From Rubrivivax sp. (GTDB lineage Bacteria > Pseudomonadota > Gammaproteobacteria > Burkholderiales > Burkholderiaceae_C), in the NCBI GenBank assembly GCA_016790425.1, contig JAEUPF010000135.1, positions 1-33,356 on the forward strand: a stretch of 33,356 nucleotides of DNA, written 5' to 3'. Shown one piece after another: positions 7,501-16,672 of the stretch. The stretch's first letter is position 1; every line of letters begins with the position of its first letter. The translations under genes and the position numbers were made by a program. The notes beneath the pieces are model-generated. The model made no database searches, was not told the origin of the DNA, and saw only the letters and a program-made list of their open reading frames with translations.

Positions 7501-10053
7501 GTCGTTCAGCGGGCGCGCGATGACACTGTTGTGGCAGGTGGCGCACACCGTGCCCGGCGGGGTGAAGACGTGTCGCGGCGGCACCGTGCACGAATTCGTG
7601 GCCGGGCTGGGCGCGATGAAGCTGCGGCCGGGCAGGTCGGCGGGTGCCGTGCAGTTGACCCAGCCGCCGCTGTCGGCGAAGGGCAGGCGGCCGCTCGGCG
7701 TGAGCACCGGGTAGTTCAGCCGCGCGGCGTTGTGGCACAGCGCGCAGTCGGTCTCGGCGTGCACCAGCGAGCCCGTGTCGCTGCGGTGCGCCGAGATCGG
7801 AATCACGCAGGCAGCGGCGCCGGCGGGCACCGGCGGCGCCGCCGTACGCAGGTCGACCAAGGCCTGGTCGAGGAAGGTGTGGCACGAGTGGCAGTCCAGG
7901 CGCGGGCCCTGGTTCTGCGGCCGGTGCTGCGCGGCCGGGTTCTGCGGGTCGAACGACTCGGCCACGCGGCCGCGGATCTTCCACATGCCGCCGCGGTAGT
8001 CGACGCCCATCGCGGTGAGGCGGTCGAACGGCCGCGTGCCGTAGCCGACGAAGCCGCCGGGCATGAGGTCGCGCACCGGCGGCAGGCCGAGCACGCGGCC
8101 GGCCTCGAGGTCGCGCAGCACCGCGCCGGCCGTGATGTCGAAGTACACGCCCCACTGGAAGACCTGCCCGTTGGCCAGCAAGACGGCGAACACGCCCTGC
8201 TCGGTGATGACCTTGCGCACGGCCGCGCCGGGCGGCAGCCCGCGCACCTGCACCGGGCCCGGCGAGCCGCCGCGGTAGGCGCTGGAAGGGTCGCCGGCGT
8301 CGAAGGCCGCCTCGTCAGCGGGGAAGCTGCCCCAGTGCCAAACGCTGCCGTCGCGCTTGAGCACCACCGCGTCGTTGTCGCGGGCGCTGATCTGCACCAC
8401 CTGCGTGAGGCCGGGCACGGCCGCGGGTGTCTCCTGCACGCCGTCGCGCGCGCCGTTGCCCAGGAGACCGAAGCCGCCGTTGCTGCCCCACGACCAGACG
8501 CTGCCGTCGTCCAGCAGCGCATAGGAGGCCATGTTCGTGGCGGCCACCGCCAGCGCCGCTCGCGGCAGCGCCACGCGCAGCGGCGTCGTCGTGCCCGCCA
8601 GCGCCGCAGGCCCCTGGCCCTGGCCGAGCTGGCCGAACGTGTTGTCGCCCAGCGTGTACACGGCGCCGTCGGCCATGCGCATCACCGTGTGCGAGAAGCC
8701 GCCGGCGGCGTGCGTCAGCGCGCCGGGCAGCGTGATCTCGACGGCCGCCCCGGCGGTGGAGCGGCGGCTGCCCGTGCCGAGCTCGCCGTTGACGTTGTCG
8801 CCGATCGCATACACCTTGTGCCGCGGCCCCAGCGCGTCGGCCTTGTAGAAGCCGCCGCCGTGGGCGTTGTTGGCGTACAGCGCCAGCGCTCGCTGTTCGC
8901 CGGCGGGCAGGCGGTCGAACTGTTGCCCTGCCGACCAGCCGTTGCGGTTCTCCGAGACCCAGCCCGAGACGGTGCTGAAGGCGCGGCCGGCCTGGCTGAT
9001 CGAGCCGTCGAAGAGGTAGCCCTCGTAGCGGACGTTGCCGTAGTTCACCACCCGCGGCAGCACGTCGAGTGCTTCCTGCGCACCGAAGCGCGCCGCCTGC
9101 TCGGCCAACGCCGAGGTGAGTTCGCTGGTCAGCGTATTGGGGTCGTAGGTGCGGCTGCTCGCCGAGCCTGCGGGCAGGTCGCCGTTGCGGCCGTCGATGC
9201 GGCCGTCGAGCAGGTCCTCGGCGAGCTGGCGCACCGCGTCCAGCGTCGGCGTCGCCGAGTCGCCGTTGTGGAACGAGGCCTGCTTCGAGAAGGCGCCGTT
9301 GACCAGGCCATAGCGGCCGCGGGGGTCGGTGCGCATCGAGCCGGCTCGCAGGTCGCGGCTCTTGATGAACGGCAGCCGCGCGATGTCGTCCACCTGCAGC
9401 GCAGTCGGGAAATGCTCGTTCAGCGCCTGGCGGACGCGCTCGTTGGCGGCACGCACCTGGGTCTTGGTCAACGTGCTGCGCGAAGTGGGCGCGATGCCGC
9501 TGCCCACGCTTTCGGGCGCGCTGCCTTCGGTGAGCAGCCGCCAGGCCGCTTCGGTGAACGGCGTGATGCCGATGTTGCGGTCGATCTGCGGCACCCAGAC
9601 GCGGATCTTGCGGTCGGCCGGGAACGGCACTTCGGTGTCGCGCCCTTCCTCGTAGTAGGTGGCCGTCGGTGTGCCTGAAAGCTCGATGCGCAACCCGCCG
9701 CGATAGGCGCGACCGGGCTTGATCGTCACCATGCCCTTGACCGCGTCGGTGAGGGCGCAGCCCAGCTGCGTGCCGTCGTCCAGGTAGACGCAGACGTTGG
9801 CGTTGCGGAACTGCCCGAAGTCGCCGCCGGCGCCGACGCCGCCGTCGCCCGATGCGCCACCGTCGCCGACGCCGCCGCTGCCGTCGCCCCCCGTGCTTTC
9901 CCAATTCAGGTTGCCGGTGTCGGCAAAGCCGGTGAAGACGCCGAGCTGCTCGGCCGCGGGGTCGCCGCCGTCGCCACCACCGCCGCCGCAACTGCCCAGG
10001 GCCAGCAACACCAGCGCGGCCAGCGGAGCCAGGGCGGGAAAGCGCACTTTCAC
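4537..10053 (-). CDS. Large haem-binding lipoprotein with RCC1-type and bacterial Ig-like repeats
   Basis: The start is GTG at 10053, with AGGAG 7 bases upstream; the frame is open further upstream but that part is low-complexity and lacks a signal. The 1838-residue product begins with a lipoprotein signal ending LGSC (lipid Cys22) and a Gly/Asp-rich stretch, so it should be anchored in a membrane, most likely the outer one. Residues about 411-650 hold RCC1/beta-propeller-like repeats (GDNVNGELGTG, GDNTFGQLGQG, WSWGSNGGFG). CXXCH haem motifs lie at Cys721, Cys770, Cys837 and Cys1798. About eight bacterial Ig-like units of roughly 100 residues (each with a GTLxxxL core and WxxTEP) fill about 870-1740. 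It converges on the barrel gene with 9 bp between stop codons. A surface-exposed electron-transfer or adhesion role is plausible but unproven; the exact combination is unfamiliar to me. Confidence 0.82.
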   Translation of the reverse strand: MKVRFPALAPLAALVLLALGSCGGGGGDGGDPAAEQLGVFTGFADTGNLNWESTGGDGSGGVGDGGASGDGGVGAGGDFGQFRNANVCVYLDDGTQLGCALTDAVKGMVTIKPGRAYRGGLRIELSGTPTATYYEEGRDTEVPFPADRKIRVWVPQIDRNIGITPFTEAAWRLLTEGSAPESVGSGIAPTSRSTLTKTQVRAANERVRQALNEHFPTALQVDDIARLPFIKSRDLRAGSMRTDPRGRYGLVNGAFSKQASFHNGDSATPTLDAVRQLAEDLLDGRIDGRNGDLPAGSASSRTYDPNTLTSELTSALAEQAARFGAQEALDVLPRVVNYGNVRYEGYLFDGSISQAGRAFSTVSGWVSENRNGWSAGQQFDRLPAGEQRALALYANNAHGGGFYKADALGPRHKVYAIGDNVNGELGTGSRRSTAGAAVEITLPGALTHAAGGFSHTVMRMADGAVYTLGDNTFGQLGQGQGPAALAGTTTPLRVALPRAALAVAATNMASYALLDDGSVWSWGSNGGFGLLGNGARDGVQETPAAVPGLTQVVQISARDNDAVVLKRDGSVWHWGSFPADEAAFDAGDPSSAYRGGSPGPVQVRGLPPGAAVRKVITEQGVFAVLLANGQVFQWGVYFDITAGAVLRDLEAGRVLGLPPVRDLMPGGFVGYGTRPFDRLTAMGVDYRGGMWKIRGRVAESFDPQNPAAQHRPQNQGPRLDCHSCHTFLDQALVDLRTAAPPVPAGAAACVIPISAHRSDTGSLVHAETDCALCHNAARLNYPVLTPSGRLPFADSGGWVNCTAPADLPGRSFIAPSPATNSCTVPPRHVFTPPGTVCATCHNSVIARPLNDASISCAQPQAAELPTLATTASITGVVDDAGATLASGALTNDRTPELRGTLSAPLGPNQQLAVTRGSTVLGAATVSGTTWRFLDSTGDGTLRYTARVVNGNAFGATSNAFTLVVDGTPPTATAAVGDFADDALGAIAIGGFATDTTPRINGTLAGALAADEAVQVLRNGTVAGTATVSGGGTWSFTEPAPLTLGLHTYRARVADAAGNLGSTSAAATLTLLAGVPGATIAQAVNASNAVIANGGATNDTRPTFSGSLGSALPAGALVRVLRDGAARGTATLGAGGLTWTFQEPGASDGSYAYTARVEAGAVLGSPSAAYRVTVDTIAPTQRADVATVADDVNGVLVGANPTTADTTPTIGGTLTAPLGAGERLQILRNSSVVATLAPFAGTAWTYTEPTPVPITPPATQVALTYAARVVDEAGQTGPATGSTRQVTVAPGSVPIVDAGTTIGFVAGIAVPAGGATIGSVYTTTPAVSGTIARALAADEQLVIYRNTTSPVVAPSRGGTAVVAGTISAATLGALKDWAFTSGALPASATYFFSANIEKTANAAVYGAPSATSGVPIATATTGAVSGIFDDANVAVAGNNTADSTPRVAGTLARALASGETLQLRRVLGGSTTTVFVAPTGTSWTYTEPAALAPGSYSYAVRIADATGAPGTQSTASTVNVIAPLPSVVTITGPVPLDNAVFDTTPTVSGTLGAVLPAGASVRLYRPTSLGACTPATFGTGTCPSVNAGGSAGSTLWSVTDANIGTGQRRYVARVENGTAYGNTSGEYRLNVVTAPTATISNATTSVMPNTTVAGASPNGNGIANGGLTNDNSPRVQIQFSGAFGTGVALRVKRNGSTVAVASSGSCGSNCFLVDLPSPFALVNNEGGTLAAGTPSGAGLPSAGWSFTAMAVDAAGNEGAASAGYGFSFGYIDCDFARADATYRAYNANNPHAAWAGLNCSSCHTATSLTAPTPAGTLIRVPAGITVPTAPAPSYWCRRP

Positions 10054-10060
10054 GGTTTGT

Positions 10061-10065
10061 CTCCT
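10061..10065 (-). promoter_or_regulatory. Ribosome binding site fixing the lipoprotein start
   Basis: On the minus strand AGGAG is followed by a 7-base spacer and GTG at 10053. This is the best Shine-Dalgarno site near the lipoprotein signal peptide and decides the start. Confidence 0.7.
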
Positions 10066-10310
10066 CGGGCGCTCTTGCTTCGTCGCCCTTTGCTCGCGGC
10101 TTCTGCCGTGCCCGTTGGCTGCCAAGCGGTTTGCCGTGGCACGCGGCCCGGGCCAGCCGTCGCTGCGCGAGATGAGGGGAAGCTTAAGGGAGTTGCCTGC
10201 GCGGGTAACCCCCTGCTGTGGTGGAACCGCCGCGCCGACCGCACCGGCGCGTCGTGCCGCCGGTGGAGATGCCCCCTGCCGATGTGGGGCGGAACGACAG
10301 CAGCAGCGCG

Positions 10311-13300
10311 CTACAGCCGCGCCACCGCGAAGTCGGGCACGCCGCGCGGCGAGATGAACACCGGCCGCTGGCGGCCGTCGGTGAGCCGCGAGACCTCCTC
10401 GGAGACGAAGAGGTTCAGCGCCGCGTAGGTGATGCGGCCGGCGCGCATGAAGTCGGCGCGGCCCGACAGGCCTTCGAGCAGCGCCTTCGTGAAGGCCCCG
10501 TTGCCCCACGACTCCTTCTCCAGCGACTCCTCCTGGCCGGTGCTGGAGGCGAAGACGACGACGCCGTTCTCGCTGGCCGAGAGGTCGTTGATCAGCCGCT
10601 CGGTCTTCTTGGGCGTCTTGTGCAGCGCCCCCAGCGCGTTGCCGGCGAAGCAGGTGTCGATGAACATCAGCGTGCGGCCGCGGATCTGCGCCAGCGTCGA
10701 GACGATCGCCGCCTGCGGCACGCCGGTCGACAACAGCCGCTCGTGCTGGGCGTCGTGCGGCATGAAGAAGTACTGGCCCTGCGCGTCGTTGACGCCGTGC
10801 CCGGCGATGAACAGCATCGCCGTGTCGCCCGGCGTCACGCTGCTGCGCAGCCAGTCGAACTCGCGCAGCACCGCCGCCTTCGTCGCCTCGGCGTTGGTGA
10901 GCGTCTTGACGACGACGCGCCGGTACTGCCGCCCTTCCTGGCGCTTCATCGCCGCGGCGAAGTCGGCCGCGTCCTTGGCCGCCAGGCCCAGGCGGTACTC
11001 CGGCCGCGCGTACTCGGCCACGCCGATGGCCAGCACGTACAGATCCCCCGGCCAGCCGCCCGGCGGCGGCGGCGGCAGTTCGCGCTCGATGATGAACGCG
11101 AGCGGCTCGGAGTGCCCGTAACGGTTGCTGGCGATGATCTCCACCGACAGCGGGTTGACGCCGTCGGCCACCGGCAGCTCGATGCGCGCATAGCCCTGCA
11201 CCTGGCCGTTGAAGGTCTTGGGCAGCACCACTTCGCGCGGCAGCGTCGGCCGGCCGGCCACCTTGACAGCGAGGTCCACGTCGCCGGCCGCGGCGGGCGA
11301 CTGCAGCGCGAAGGGCAGCGTGACGACGTTGCCGGCTGCCTTCAGATGCGGTTCGCCCACGCCTTGCACGGCGGGCGGGAACTCGGCGGCGCGCAGCTCG
11401 GCCAGCGCGCGGCGCGCCGCTTCGGCGCGGCGGCGCTCCTCGGCTTCGCGCGCGGCTTCCTGCGCGAGGCGCTCGCGCTCGCGGGCTTGCTGCTCGGCGG
11501 CCAGGCGCTCGGCCTCCAGGCGCTGGCGCTCGCGCTCGGCGGCCAATGCCGTTTCGCGCTCCAGGCGCTGGCGTTCGGCCGCGGCGCGTGCGTCCGCTTC
11601 GGCGCGCGCGGCGGCTTGTGCGGCGGCCTCGCGTTCGGCCTGCGCCCGCGCCTGGGCCACCGCCGCCTGGCGCGCCGCTTCGGCCTGGCGCGCCCGTTCG
11701 GCCGCTGCGGCGGCCTCGCGCGCGGCGAGTTCGAAGCGGGCGCGGCGCTCGGCCTCGGCCTGCGCCGCGATGCGCACCTGCTCGGCCCGCGCCGCGGCTT
11801 CGCGCTCGGCCTGGCGTGCCATCTCGGCCTGGCGCTCGGCTTCGCGTTGCAGCGCCACGCGCTCGGCTTCAGCGCGTGCGGCCAGTTGCGCCAGCGCCGT
11901 GCGCTCGTCGCCGGTGGCGAGCACGGCGTCGATGACATCGGGCCGGTTGAACTGCTGCCGGAAGCGCGCCAGCGAGAAGAAGTCCATCGCCTGCGCCGGG
12001 CCGCGCGCCAGCGCCCAGCCGACGATGCGGTCGGCGCCGGCGCTGGCATCGAAGAAGCCGCTGGGCGTCCAGGCGACCCAGCGGCCGTCTTCCTGGGCCA
12101 GCAGCGACAGCAGTGGCACGCCGTCGGCGGCGCGGTGCCAGCGCAGCGTGCCGTCGGCCATCGCGGCCACGAGCAGGCGGCCATCGGCGCTGGCGTTGAT
12201 CGCGCGCACTTCGGTGTCGGTGGCGACGCGCCAGGCGAGGTTGCCGGCGGCGTCCAGCCGGTGCAGGGCGCGGTTGGTGCCCACCACGACCGCAGGCCCC
12301 GGCGCGGCCGGCTGCTGCGGCCGCTCGGTGAACGCAACGACGGCGCGCGCACGCTCGTCGCTCGCCAGCGTCATCGCGCGGCCGGCGACGACCGGCGCCT
12401 TGCCATCGGCCAGCCAGTCGGTGGCCACGCTCAACGGCCCGGCGCGCGTGGCCGGGGCGCGCAGGTTCAGGTCGGCCAGCGCCTGGCCGACAGCCAGCCG
12501 CCGCCGATCGAAGGCGAAGGCGAAGCCGCGCCCCGGGCCGCGCTGACCCCAGCGCGCGCCCAGGCCGTCGGCCGCCAGTTCGAGGTCGAACGGCGCGTCG
12601 CCGCGCACCGCCAGCACGGGCGCGCCGACGCGCCGCGGCTGCGCCTGGCCGGGAACGCCCACCGTGCCCCACGAGCCGTCGAAGCTCGCCCAGGCGAAGC
12701 CGCCGCCGGGCAGCGCCACGAGGTCGGTGATGCTGTCGCCGGCCACTTCGCTGCGGGTGGCCACGGTGCGCGAGGCGACATCGATGCCGACGACGGCAAA
12801 GCGCACCTCGCGCGAATGTGCCGTGCCGGCCAGCGCCAGCGTGCGCCCGTCGGCGCTGAAGGCAAGGACGCGCCAGTCGCCGGCGTAGGAATCGGGCGCG
12901 GCGATGCGCGCCAGTGGCTGCAGCGTTGCGGCGTCGAAGAGTTCGACGCCTTCGCGGCGCGTGGCGAAGGCCACCGCGAGCTGGCGGCCATCGGGGCTGA
13001 AGGCGACGCCGGCCGGCCGCCGCTGCCCGAGGCTGGCCGCGGCGACCCGCTCGACGCCGCTGCCGCCGGCGGCGATGCGGTACAGCCGCAGCGCGCCGTC
13101 CAGCCCCACCGCGGCTGCCAGACCCGCGGCATGTGTGGCCAGGCCGAACACCGGCCCCTCGGTGCGGTCGTCGAGCAGCTCGCGGCCGTCGCGCGAAAAG
13201 GCCCGCACGCCGTGCGTGCTGGCCGGGTTCGCGCCCTGCGTGCTGGCCGGGTTCGCGCCCTGCGTGCTGTTGTAGCCCGCGAACAGCACCTGCCCGTCGG

Positions 13301-13865
13301 CCGACCAGGCGAGCTTGCGGATGTCGCCGGCCCGGGCGTCGATCGTCGAGCGCAGCGCCCCCGAGTCGAGGTCGAAGAGATAGATGATGTGCGCATGCGC
13401 GGCGCCGCCGGGGGCCGTGCCGCCGGTGCTGCCGGCCAACGCCACCAACGGCTCCCGCGGATGGATCGCCACGCCGTACAGGCGGCCGCCCTCTGCGCCG
13501 AACGCGAAGGGGCGCAGCACGTGGCGCAGGGCGCCGCTGGCCAGGTCCCACACGCGTGCCGTGCGGTCGTCGCTGGCGGTGACAACGACACCGCGCGCGG
13601 CAGAGACGTCGATGCGGCGCACCGGCGCGCTGTGGCTGCCGTTCTCCACCGCCAGCAGCGGCCGCAGTGCGGCGTCGGCCGCCACGGCCTGTGCCTGCGC
13701 CTGCGCTTGTGCTGGTGGTTGTGCTTGCGCCCGAGCAGGCACCGGGGCCCAGAGCAGCGCGGCGCCGACGACGCAGGCAGCGAAGCCGGCGGCGCCACCG
13801 CGCGGGCCCAGGCCCGCGGCGAAGCGCGAGGCGACGGCAGCAACGGCGGCGCAAGCCTTGTTCAT
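10311..13865 (-). CDS. Exported WD40-repeat / coiled-coil / caspase-family (C14) protein
   Basis: The start is ATG at 13865, giving 1184 residues. A signal peptide ends near PARAQA (about residue 47) and is followed by a Gln/Ala-rich stretch. Residues about 60-640 are WD40-like repeats ([13 protein letters not shown] is a clear one), forming one or two beta-propellers. Residues about 664-825 are an Ala/Glu/Arg/Gln-rich coiled coil. The C-terminal caspase fold (about 935-1180) has the dyad His1023 in IAGHGV and Cys1072 in IDTCFAG, so it should be an active cysteine peptidase. WD40-caspase proteins occur in many bacteria, and their targets are mostly unknown. The signal peptide would place this one in the periplasm. 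It is divergent from ccmA, sharing a 166-bp control region. The frame stays open far upstream across ccmAB, but that part is an antisense shadow. Confidence 0.85.
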   Translation of the reverse strand: MNKACAAVAAVASRFAAGLGPRGGAAGFAACVVGAALLWAPVPARAQAQPPAQAQAQAQAVAADAALRPLLAVENGSHSAPVRRIDVSAARGVVVTASDDRTARVWDLASGALRHVLRPFAFGAEGGRLYGVAIHPREPLVALAGSTGGTAPGGAAHAHIIYLFDLDSGALRSTIDARAGDIRKLAWSADGQVLFAGYNSTQGANPASTQGANPASTHGVRAFSRDGRELLDDRTEGPVFGLATHAAGLAAAVGLDGALRLYRIAAGGSGVERVAAASLGQRRPAGVAFSPDGRQLAVAFATRREGVELFDAATLQPLARIAAPDSYAGDWRVLAFSADGRTLALAGTAHSREVRFAVVGIDVASRTVATRSEVAGDSITDLVALPGGGFAWASFDGSWGTVGVPGQAQPRRVGAPVLAVRGDAPFDLELAADGLGARWGQRGPGRGFAFAFDRRRLAVGQALADLNLRAPATRAGPLSVATDWLADGKAPVVAGRAMTLASDERARAVVAFTERPQQPAAPGPAVVVGTNRALHRLDAAGNLAWRVATDTEVRAINASADGRLLVAAMADGTLRWHRAADGVPLLSLLAQEDGRWVAWTPSGFFDASAGADRIVGWALARGPAQAMDFFSLARFRQQFNRPDVIDAVLATGDERTALAQLAARAEAERVALQREAERQAEMARQAEREAAARAEQVRIAAQAEAERRARFELAAREAAAAAERARQAEAARQAAVAQARAQAEREAAAQAAARAEADARAAAERQRLERETALAAERERQRLEAERLAAEQQARERERLAQEAAREAEERRRAEAARRALAELRAAEFPPAVQGVGEPHLKAAGNVVTLPFALQSPAAAGDVDLAVKVAGRPTLPREVVLPKTFNGQVQGYARIELPVADGVNPLSVEIIASNRYGHSEPLAFIIERELPPPPPGGWPGDLYVLAIGVAEYARPEYRLGLAAKDAADFAAAMKRQEGRQYRRVVVKTLTNAEATKAAVLREFDWLRSSVTPGDTAMLFIAGHGVNDAQGQYFFMPHDAQHERLLSTGVPQAAIVSTLAQIRGRTLMFIDTCFAGNALGALHKTPKKTERLINDLSASENGVVVFASSTGQEESLEKESWGNGAFTKALLEGLSGRADFMRAGRITYAALNLFVSEEVSRLTDGRQRPVFISPRGVPDFAVARL
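13210..13268 (-). repeat. 24-bp tandem repeat in the caspase-protein gene
   Basis: Two full copies and a partial third copy of a 24-bp unit encode TQGANPAS repeated in a loop of the WD40 region. Copy number could vary by slippage without breaking the frame. Confidence 0.75.
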
Positions 13866-14031
13866 GTCGGGCGCCGATCCTAGTGGCCGGGGGCCTCGCC
13901 TCACAACCGTTGCCGATGGGAAGCCGGCCACCGCCGGCCCCCGCTGCCGGGGGGGGGCGGCGCCGGTGTTACCGTCCGCGTCGCGCACGGCAGCGGCGCC
14001 GAGGGCTGCGTCTGCGTTTCGAAGAAGAACC
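13866..14031. promoter_or_regulatory. Divergent control region between the caspase gene and ccmA, with a G8 tract
   Basis: This 166-bp gap must hold the promoters for both directions. It contains a GC hairpin made by a C5 run and a G8 run (G at 13950-13957) and a GAAGAA purine stretch just before the ccmA ATG that may act as its ribosome site. No clear sigma70 -35/-10 pair is visible for ccmA. Confidence 0.4.
13877..13882 (-). promoter_or_regulatory. Putative -10 element (TAGGAT) of the caspase gene
   Basis: On the minus strand CTAGGATCGGCGCC lies just upstream of the ATG at 13865, which would make the transcript almost leaderless. Similar CTAGaAT-GGCGCC strings precede other genes in this window. 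No good -35 box is visible. Confidence 0.35.
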
Positions 14032-14805
14032 ATGCCCGTGGCGCGGCTCGGCACTGCCGCCGCGGGTGCCTTGCTGCTCCCCTTCCACGTGTCCGACCGG
14101 CCTCCTTTGCAGCCGCTTGCGGCGACCGGCCTGCGCTGCGAGCGCGGCGAACGCGCCCTCTTCGACGGCTTCGACCTGACGCTTTCGCCCGGCGAGATGG
14201 TGTGGCTGCGCGGCGCCAACGGCCGCGGCAAGACGACGCTGTTGCGCACGCTGGCGGGCCTGGCCATGCCGGCGGCGGGCCAGTTGCGATGGGGCGGCGA
14301 GCCGCTGGCCAAGGCCGCTGCCCAGTGGCGCTCGCGCCTGGTATTCCTCGGCCACGCCAACGCGCTGAAAGACGACCTGACGGCGGCCGAGTCGCTGCAC
14401 TTCGCCGCGCGGCTGGCCGGCGCGCCGCGCAGCGCCGGCGAAGTGCGCGCGGCGCTGGCGGCCCTGGGCGTCGCCGCGATGGAGCGCCGCGCCGCGCGCA
14501 CGATGAGCCAGGGGCAGCGCCGCCGCGTCGCGCTGGCCCGCCTGGCGCTCGCGCCGCGGCCGGCGCTGGCGCTGCTGGACGAGCCGTTCGACGCGCTCGA
14601 CGACGACGGCATCGACCGGCTGGCGCGCCTGCTGGCCGACCTCGTGGCCGCCGGCGGCAGCGTGCTCTTCACGAGCCACCAGCAGATCGACCGCCTGCGG
14701 CCCGTGCCGCGCGTCGTGATGTTGCCCGACGCCCCACCGCCGGCCGGTGCATCGTCCGCAGCCGCCACGACTGCCGCGCGCCCCCCGCAAGGCCCGGCGC
14801 AATGA
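14032..14805 (+). CDS. ccmA: Cytochrome c maturation ABC transporter ATP-binding subunit CcmA
   Basis: This 257-residue ATPase of the CcmAB complex powers release of the haem-loaded chaperone CcmE from CcmC in the inner membrane. Visible motifs are Walker [10 protein letters not shown] (61-69), a signature MSQGQ in place of LSGGQ (158-162), Walker B LALLDEP (178-185) and the switch His in TSHQ. The family normally starts close to the ATGLRCERG segment, so the first 25 or so residues are an extension. GTG at 14089 is an alternative start, but ATG at 14032 has a purine-rich GAAGAAGAA upstream. The stop overlaps the ccmB start in ATGA. It is the first gene of the ccm cluster. Confidence 0.93.
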   Translation: MPVARLGTAAAGALLLPFHVSDRPPLQPLAATGLRCERGERALFDGFDLTLSPGEMVWLRGANGRGKTTLLRTLAGLAMPAAGQLRWGGEPLAKAAAQWRSRLVFLGHANALKDDLTAAESLHFAARLAGAPRSAGEVRAALAALGVAAMERRAARTMSQGQRRRVALARLALAPRPALALLDEPFDALDDDGIDRLARLLADLVAAGGSVLFTSHQQIDRLRPVPRVVMLPDAPPPAGASSAAATTAARPPQGPAQ

Positions 14806-15470
14806 GCGGCTTCTTCGCCACCGTCATGGCGCGCGAACTGCGCCTGGCCGCCCGGCGGCCGGTGGAAGCGCTGCTGCCGGTGGTGTTCTTCGTCGTCGCG
14901 GCGAGCCTGTTCCCGCTCGGCGTCGGCCCCGAGCCGCAGACGCTGCGCCACATCGCGCCCGGCGTGCTGTGGGTGGGCGCGCTGCTGGCGGCGATGCTGT
15001 CGCTGGCGCCGATGTACGGCTCGGACCATGCCGACGGCTCGCTCGACCAGTTGCTGCTGGCGCCCGAGCCGGCCTGGCTGCTGGCACTGGCCAAGGCGGT
15101 GGCGCACTGGCTCACGCACGGCCTGCCGCTGGTGGCGGTGAGCCCGCTGATCGGCCTGATGTTCGGGCTGCCGGGGCCGGCGATCGCGCTGCTGGCCGCC
15201 ACGCTGGTGCTCGGCACGCCGATCCTGAGCCTCCTGGGGGGCTTGTCGGCGGCGCTGACGCTGGGGCTGCGCAGCGGCGCGCTCCTGAACCTGCTGATCG
15301 TGCTGCCGCTGGCGGTGCCGGCGCTGATCTTCGGCTCGGGCGCGGTTTCGGCGCTGGAGGCCGGGCAGGCGGTCGACGGCCACCTGTCGCTGCTCGCCGC
15401 GCTGTTCATCGCCACGCTCGTGGGCACGCCGCCCGCCACGGCGGCGGCGTTGCGCATCGCGACAGGCTGA
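14802..15470 (+). CDS. ccmB: Haem exporter permease subunit CcmB
   Basis: This 222-residue inner-membrane protein has about six hydrophobic segments and is the membrane half of the CcmAB ABC transporter. The N-terminus ([17 protein letters not shown]) and the [20 protein letters not shown] loop are typical of the family, whose usual length is about 220. Its ATG overlaps the ccmA stop by 4 bp, so translation is likely coupled. A gap of 150 bp follows before ccmC. Confidence 0.95.
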   Translation: MSGFFATVMARELRLAARRPVEALLPVVFFVVAASLFPLGVGPEPQTLRHIAPGVLWVGALLAAMLSLAPMYGSDHADGSLDQLLLAPEPAWLLALAKAVAHWLTHGLPLVAVSPLIGLMFGLPGPAIALLAATLVLGTPILSLLGGLSAALTLGLRSGALLNLLIVLPLAVPALIFGSGAVSALEAGQAVDGHLSLLAALFIATLVGTPPATAAALRIATG

Positions 15471-15577
15471 ACGCCGCACCCGCGCGGGCGGGGACCGCCG
15501 CCGCCCTCGTGCAACGGCCGGTTTGACCTGATGCAATGCAGGTGCAATCTGCGCCACCCCAGCGCGATGCATGGCCT

Positions 15578-15583
15578 AACATG
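15578..15583 (+). promoter_or_regulatory. Possible -10 element (TAACAT) ahead of ccmC
   Basis: The 150-bp gap between ccmB and ccmC is the longest inside the cluster. It contains CCTAACATGCGCC, which resembles the CTAGAAT-GGCGCC strings before other genes here, and a TTGACC hexamer at 15523-15528 that is too far away to pair with it. An internal promoter is possible but weakly supported. Confidence 0.25.
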
Positions 15584-15620
15584 CGCCGCCCCGGGTTCAC
15601 CGGTCGTCGCCCCTGTCTCC

Positions 15621-16442
15621 ATGGATCCCCGCGCCGCCTCCCGCGCCAGCCCTGCGTTGCGCCTGTTCACCTTCGCCGCGCCGATGCGTTTCTATCGGCT
15701 GGCGGGAGCGTCGCTGCCGTGGTTCTGGGTGGCGGCATTGGCCTTCGGTCTTGCAGGTCTTTACATCGGCTTCTTCGTCGCGCCGACCGACGCCACGCAA
15801 GGCGAGAGCTACCGCATCATCTTCATTCACGTCCCCGCGGCATGGCTGTCGATGCTGCTGTACCTGACGATGGCCTTCTGGGCCGCCATCGGCTGGGCCT
15901 TCAACGCCCGCATGGCTTCGGTGCTGGCGCGTGCCATCGCCCCCACCGGCGCGATGTTCACCGGCCTGGCGCTGCTGACCGGCGCGCTGTGGGGCCAGCC
16001 GACCTGGGGCACCTGGTGGGTGTGGGACGCGCGGCTCACCTCCGAGCTGCTGCTGCTGTTCCTTTACCTCGGCTACATCGCGCTGGTGAACGCCATCGAC
16101 GACCCGCGGCGTGCCGACCAGGCCGGCGCGCTGCTGGCGCTGGTGGGCAGCATCAACGTGCCGGTCATCTACTTCTCGGTGAAGTGGTGGAACACGCTGC
16201 ACCAGGGCGCCACCATCAGCATGACCGCCGCGCCGAAGATGGCGCAGACGATGCTCACCGCGATGCTGCTGACGACGCTGGCCTGCTGGGCCTACGCCTT
16301 CGCGGTGATATTCATGCGCGCGCGTGCCTCGATCCTCGTGCGCGACCGCCACGCGCAGTGGGCGCGCGAGCTGGCCGTCGCCAAGGCGGCCGACCGCGGC
16401 GCGGCGCCGCCGCACGCCGGACCGCGGGAGCGCACCGCATGA
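15621..16442 (+). CDS. ccmC: Haem handling protein CcmC
   Basis: CcmC is the six-helix inner-membrane protein that presents haem to CcmE for covalent attachment. The 273-residue product has the tryptophan-rich signature [13 protein letters not shown] (129-141) and the two conserved periplasmic haem-ligand histidines at 70 (FIHVP) and 194 (LHQGATIS). The ATG at 15621 was chosen because it gives the family length; the frame is open to 15531 but the extra stretch looks non-coding. The stop overlaps the ccmD start (ATGA). Confidence 0.95.
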   Translation: MDPRAASRASPALRLFTFAAPMRFYRLAGASLPWFWVAALAFGLAGLYIGFFVAPTDATQGESYRIIFIHVPAAWLSMLLYLTMAFWAAIGWAFNARMASVLARAIAPTGAMFTGLALLTGALWGQPTWGTWWVWDARLTSELLLLFLYLGYIALVNAIDDPRRADQAGALLALVGSINVPVIYFSVKWWNTLHQGATISMTAAPKMAQTMLTAMLLTTLACWAYAFAVIFMRARASILVRDRHAQWARELAVAKAADRGAAPPHAGPRERTA

Positions 16443-16672
16443 ACTGGGGCAGCGCGGGCGAGTTCTTCGCGATGGGCGGCTACGGCGTCTACGTCTGGGG
16501 CTCGTACGGCGTTGCATTCCTGGCGCTGCTGGTCGAGCCCTGGCTCGCGGCGCGCCGGCACCGGCAGGCCCTCGTCTTCGTCGCCGAAGCGGCGCTCGAA
16601 GGCGATGGCACCGAATCGACGGGGAATGCGGACACCGACGGTGCCGCCCCCGAGGAGTCTTACCGATCATGA
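16439..16672 (+). CDS. ccmD: Haem exporter accessory protein CcmD
   Basis: This 77-residue protein has one membrane helix (about 16-38, [20 protein letters not shown]) followed by a basic segment (LAARRHRQ), the usual CcmD pattern. CcmD stabilises CcmE with CcmABC and helps release holo-CcmE. The acidic tail after residue 50 makes it slightly longer than many homologues. It overlaps ccmC and ccmE by ATGA on both sides. Confidence 0.9.
   Translation: MNWGSAGEFFAMGGYGVYVWGSYGVAFLALLVEPWLAARRHRQALVFVAEAALEGDGTESTGNADTDGAAPEESYRS

Noticed and set aside
6916-9678. Long plus-strand open frame opposite the lipoprotein gene
   Set aside because: Composition is that of an antisense shadow; the minus strand has a ribosome site, signal peptide, RCC1, Ig and haem motifs.
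10054-10310. Small gene or RNA between the lipoprotein and caspase genes
   Set aside because: Open frames here show no protein-like features or ribosome sites, and no convincing RNA fold was seen; it is probably the lipoprotein promoter region.
15523-15528. TTGACC as the -35 box of a ccmC promoter
   Set aside because: The sequence 16-17 bases downstream (CAATCT/AATCTG) is a poor -10 box, so a complete promoter is not supported.
13866-15572. Minus-strand frame extending the caspase gene across ccmA and ccmB
   Set aside because: The plus strand encodes clear CcmA and CcmB with all motifs; the minus-strand translation is low-complexity and a proper signal peptide begins at 13865.
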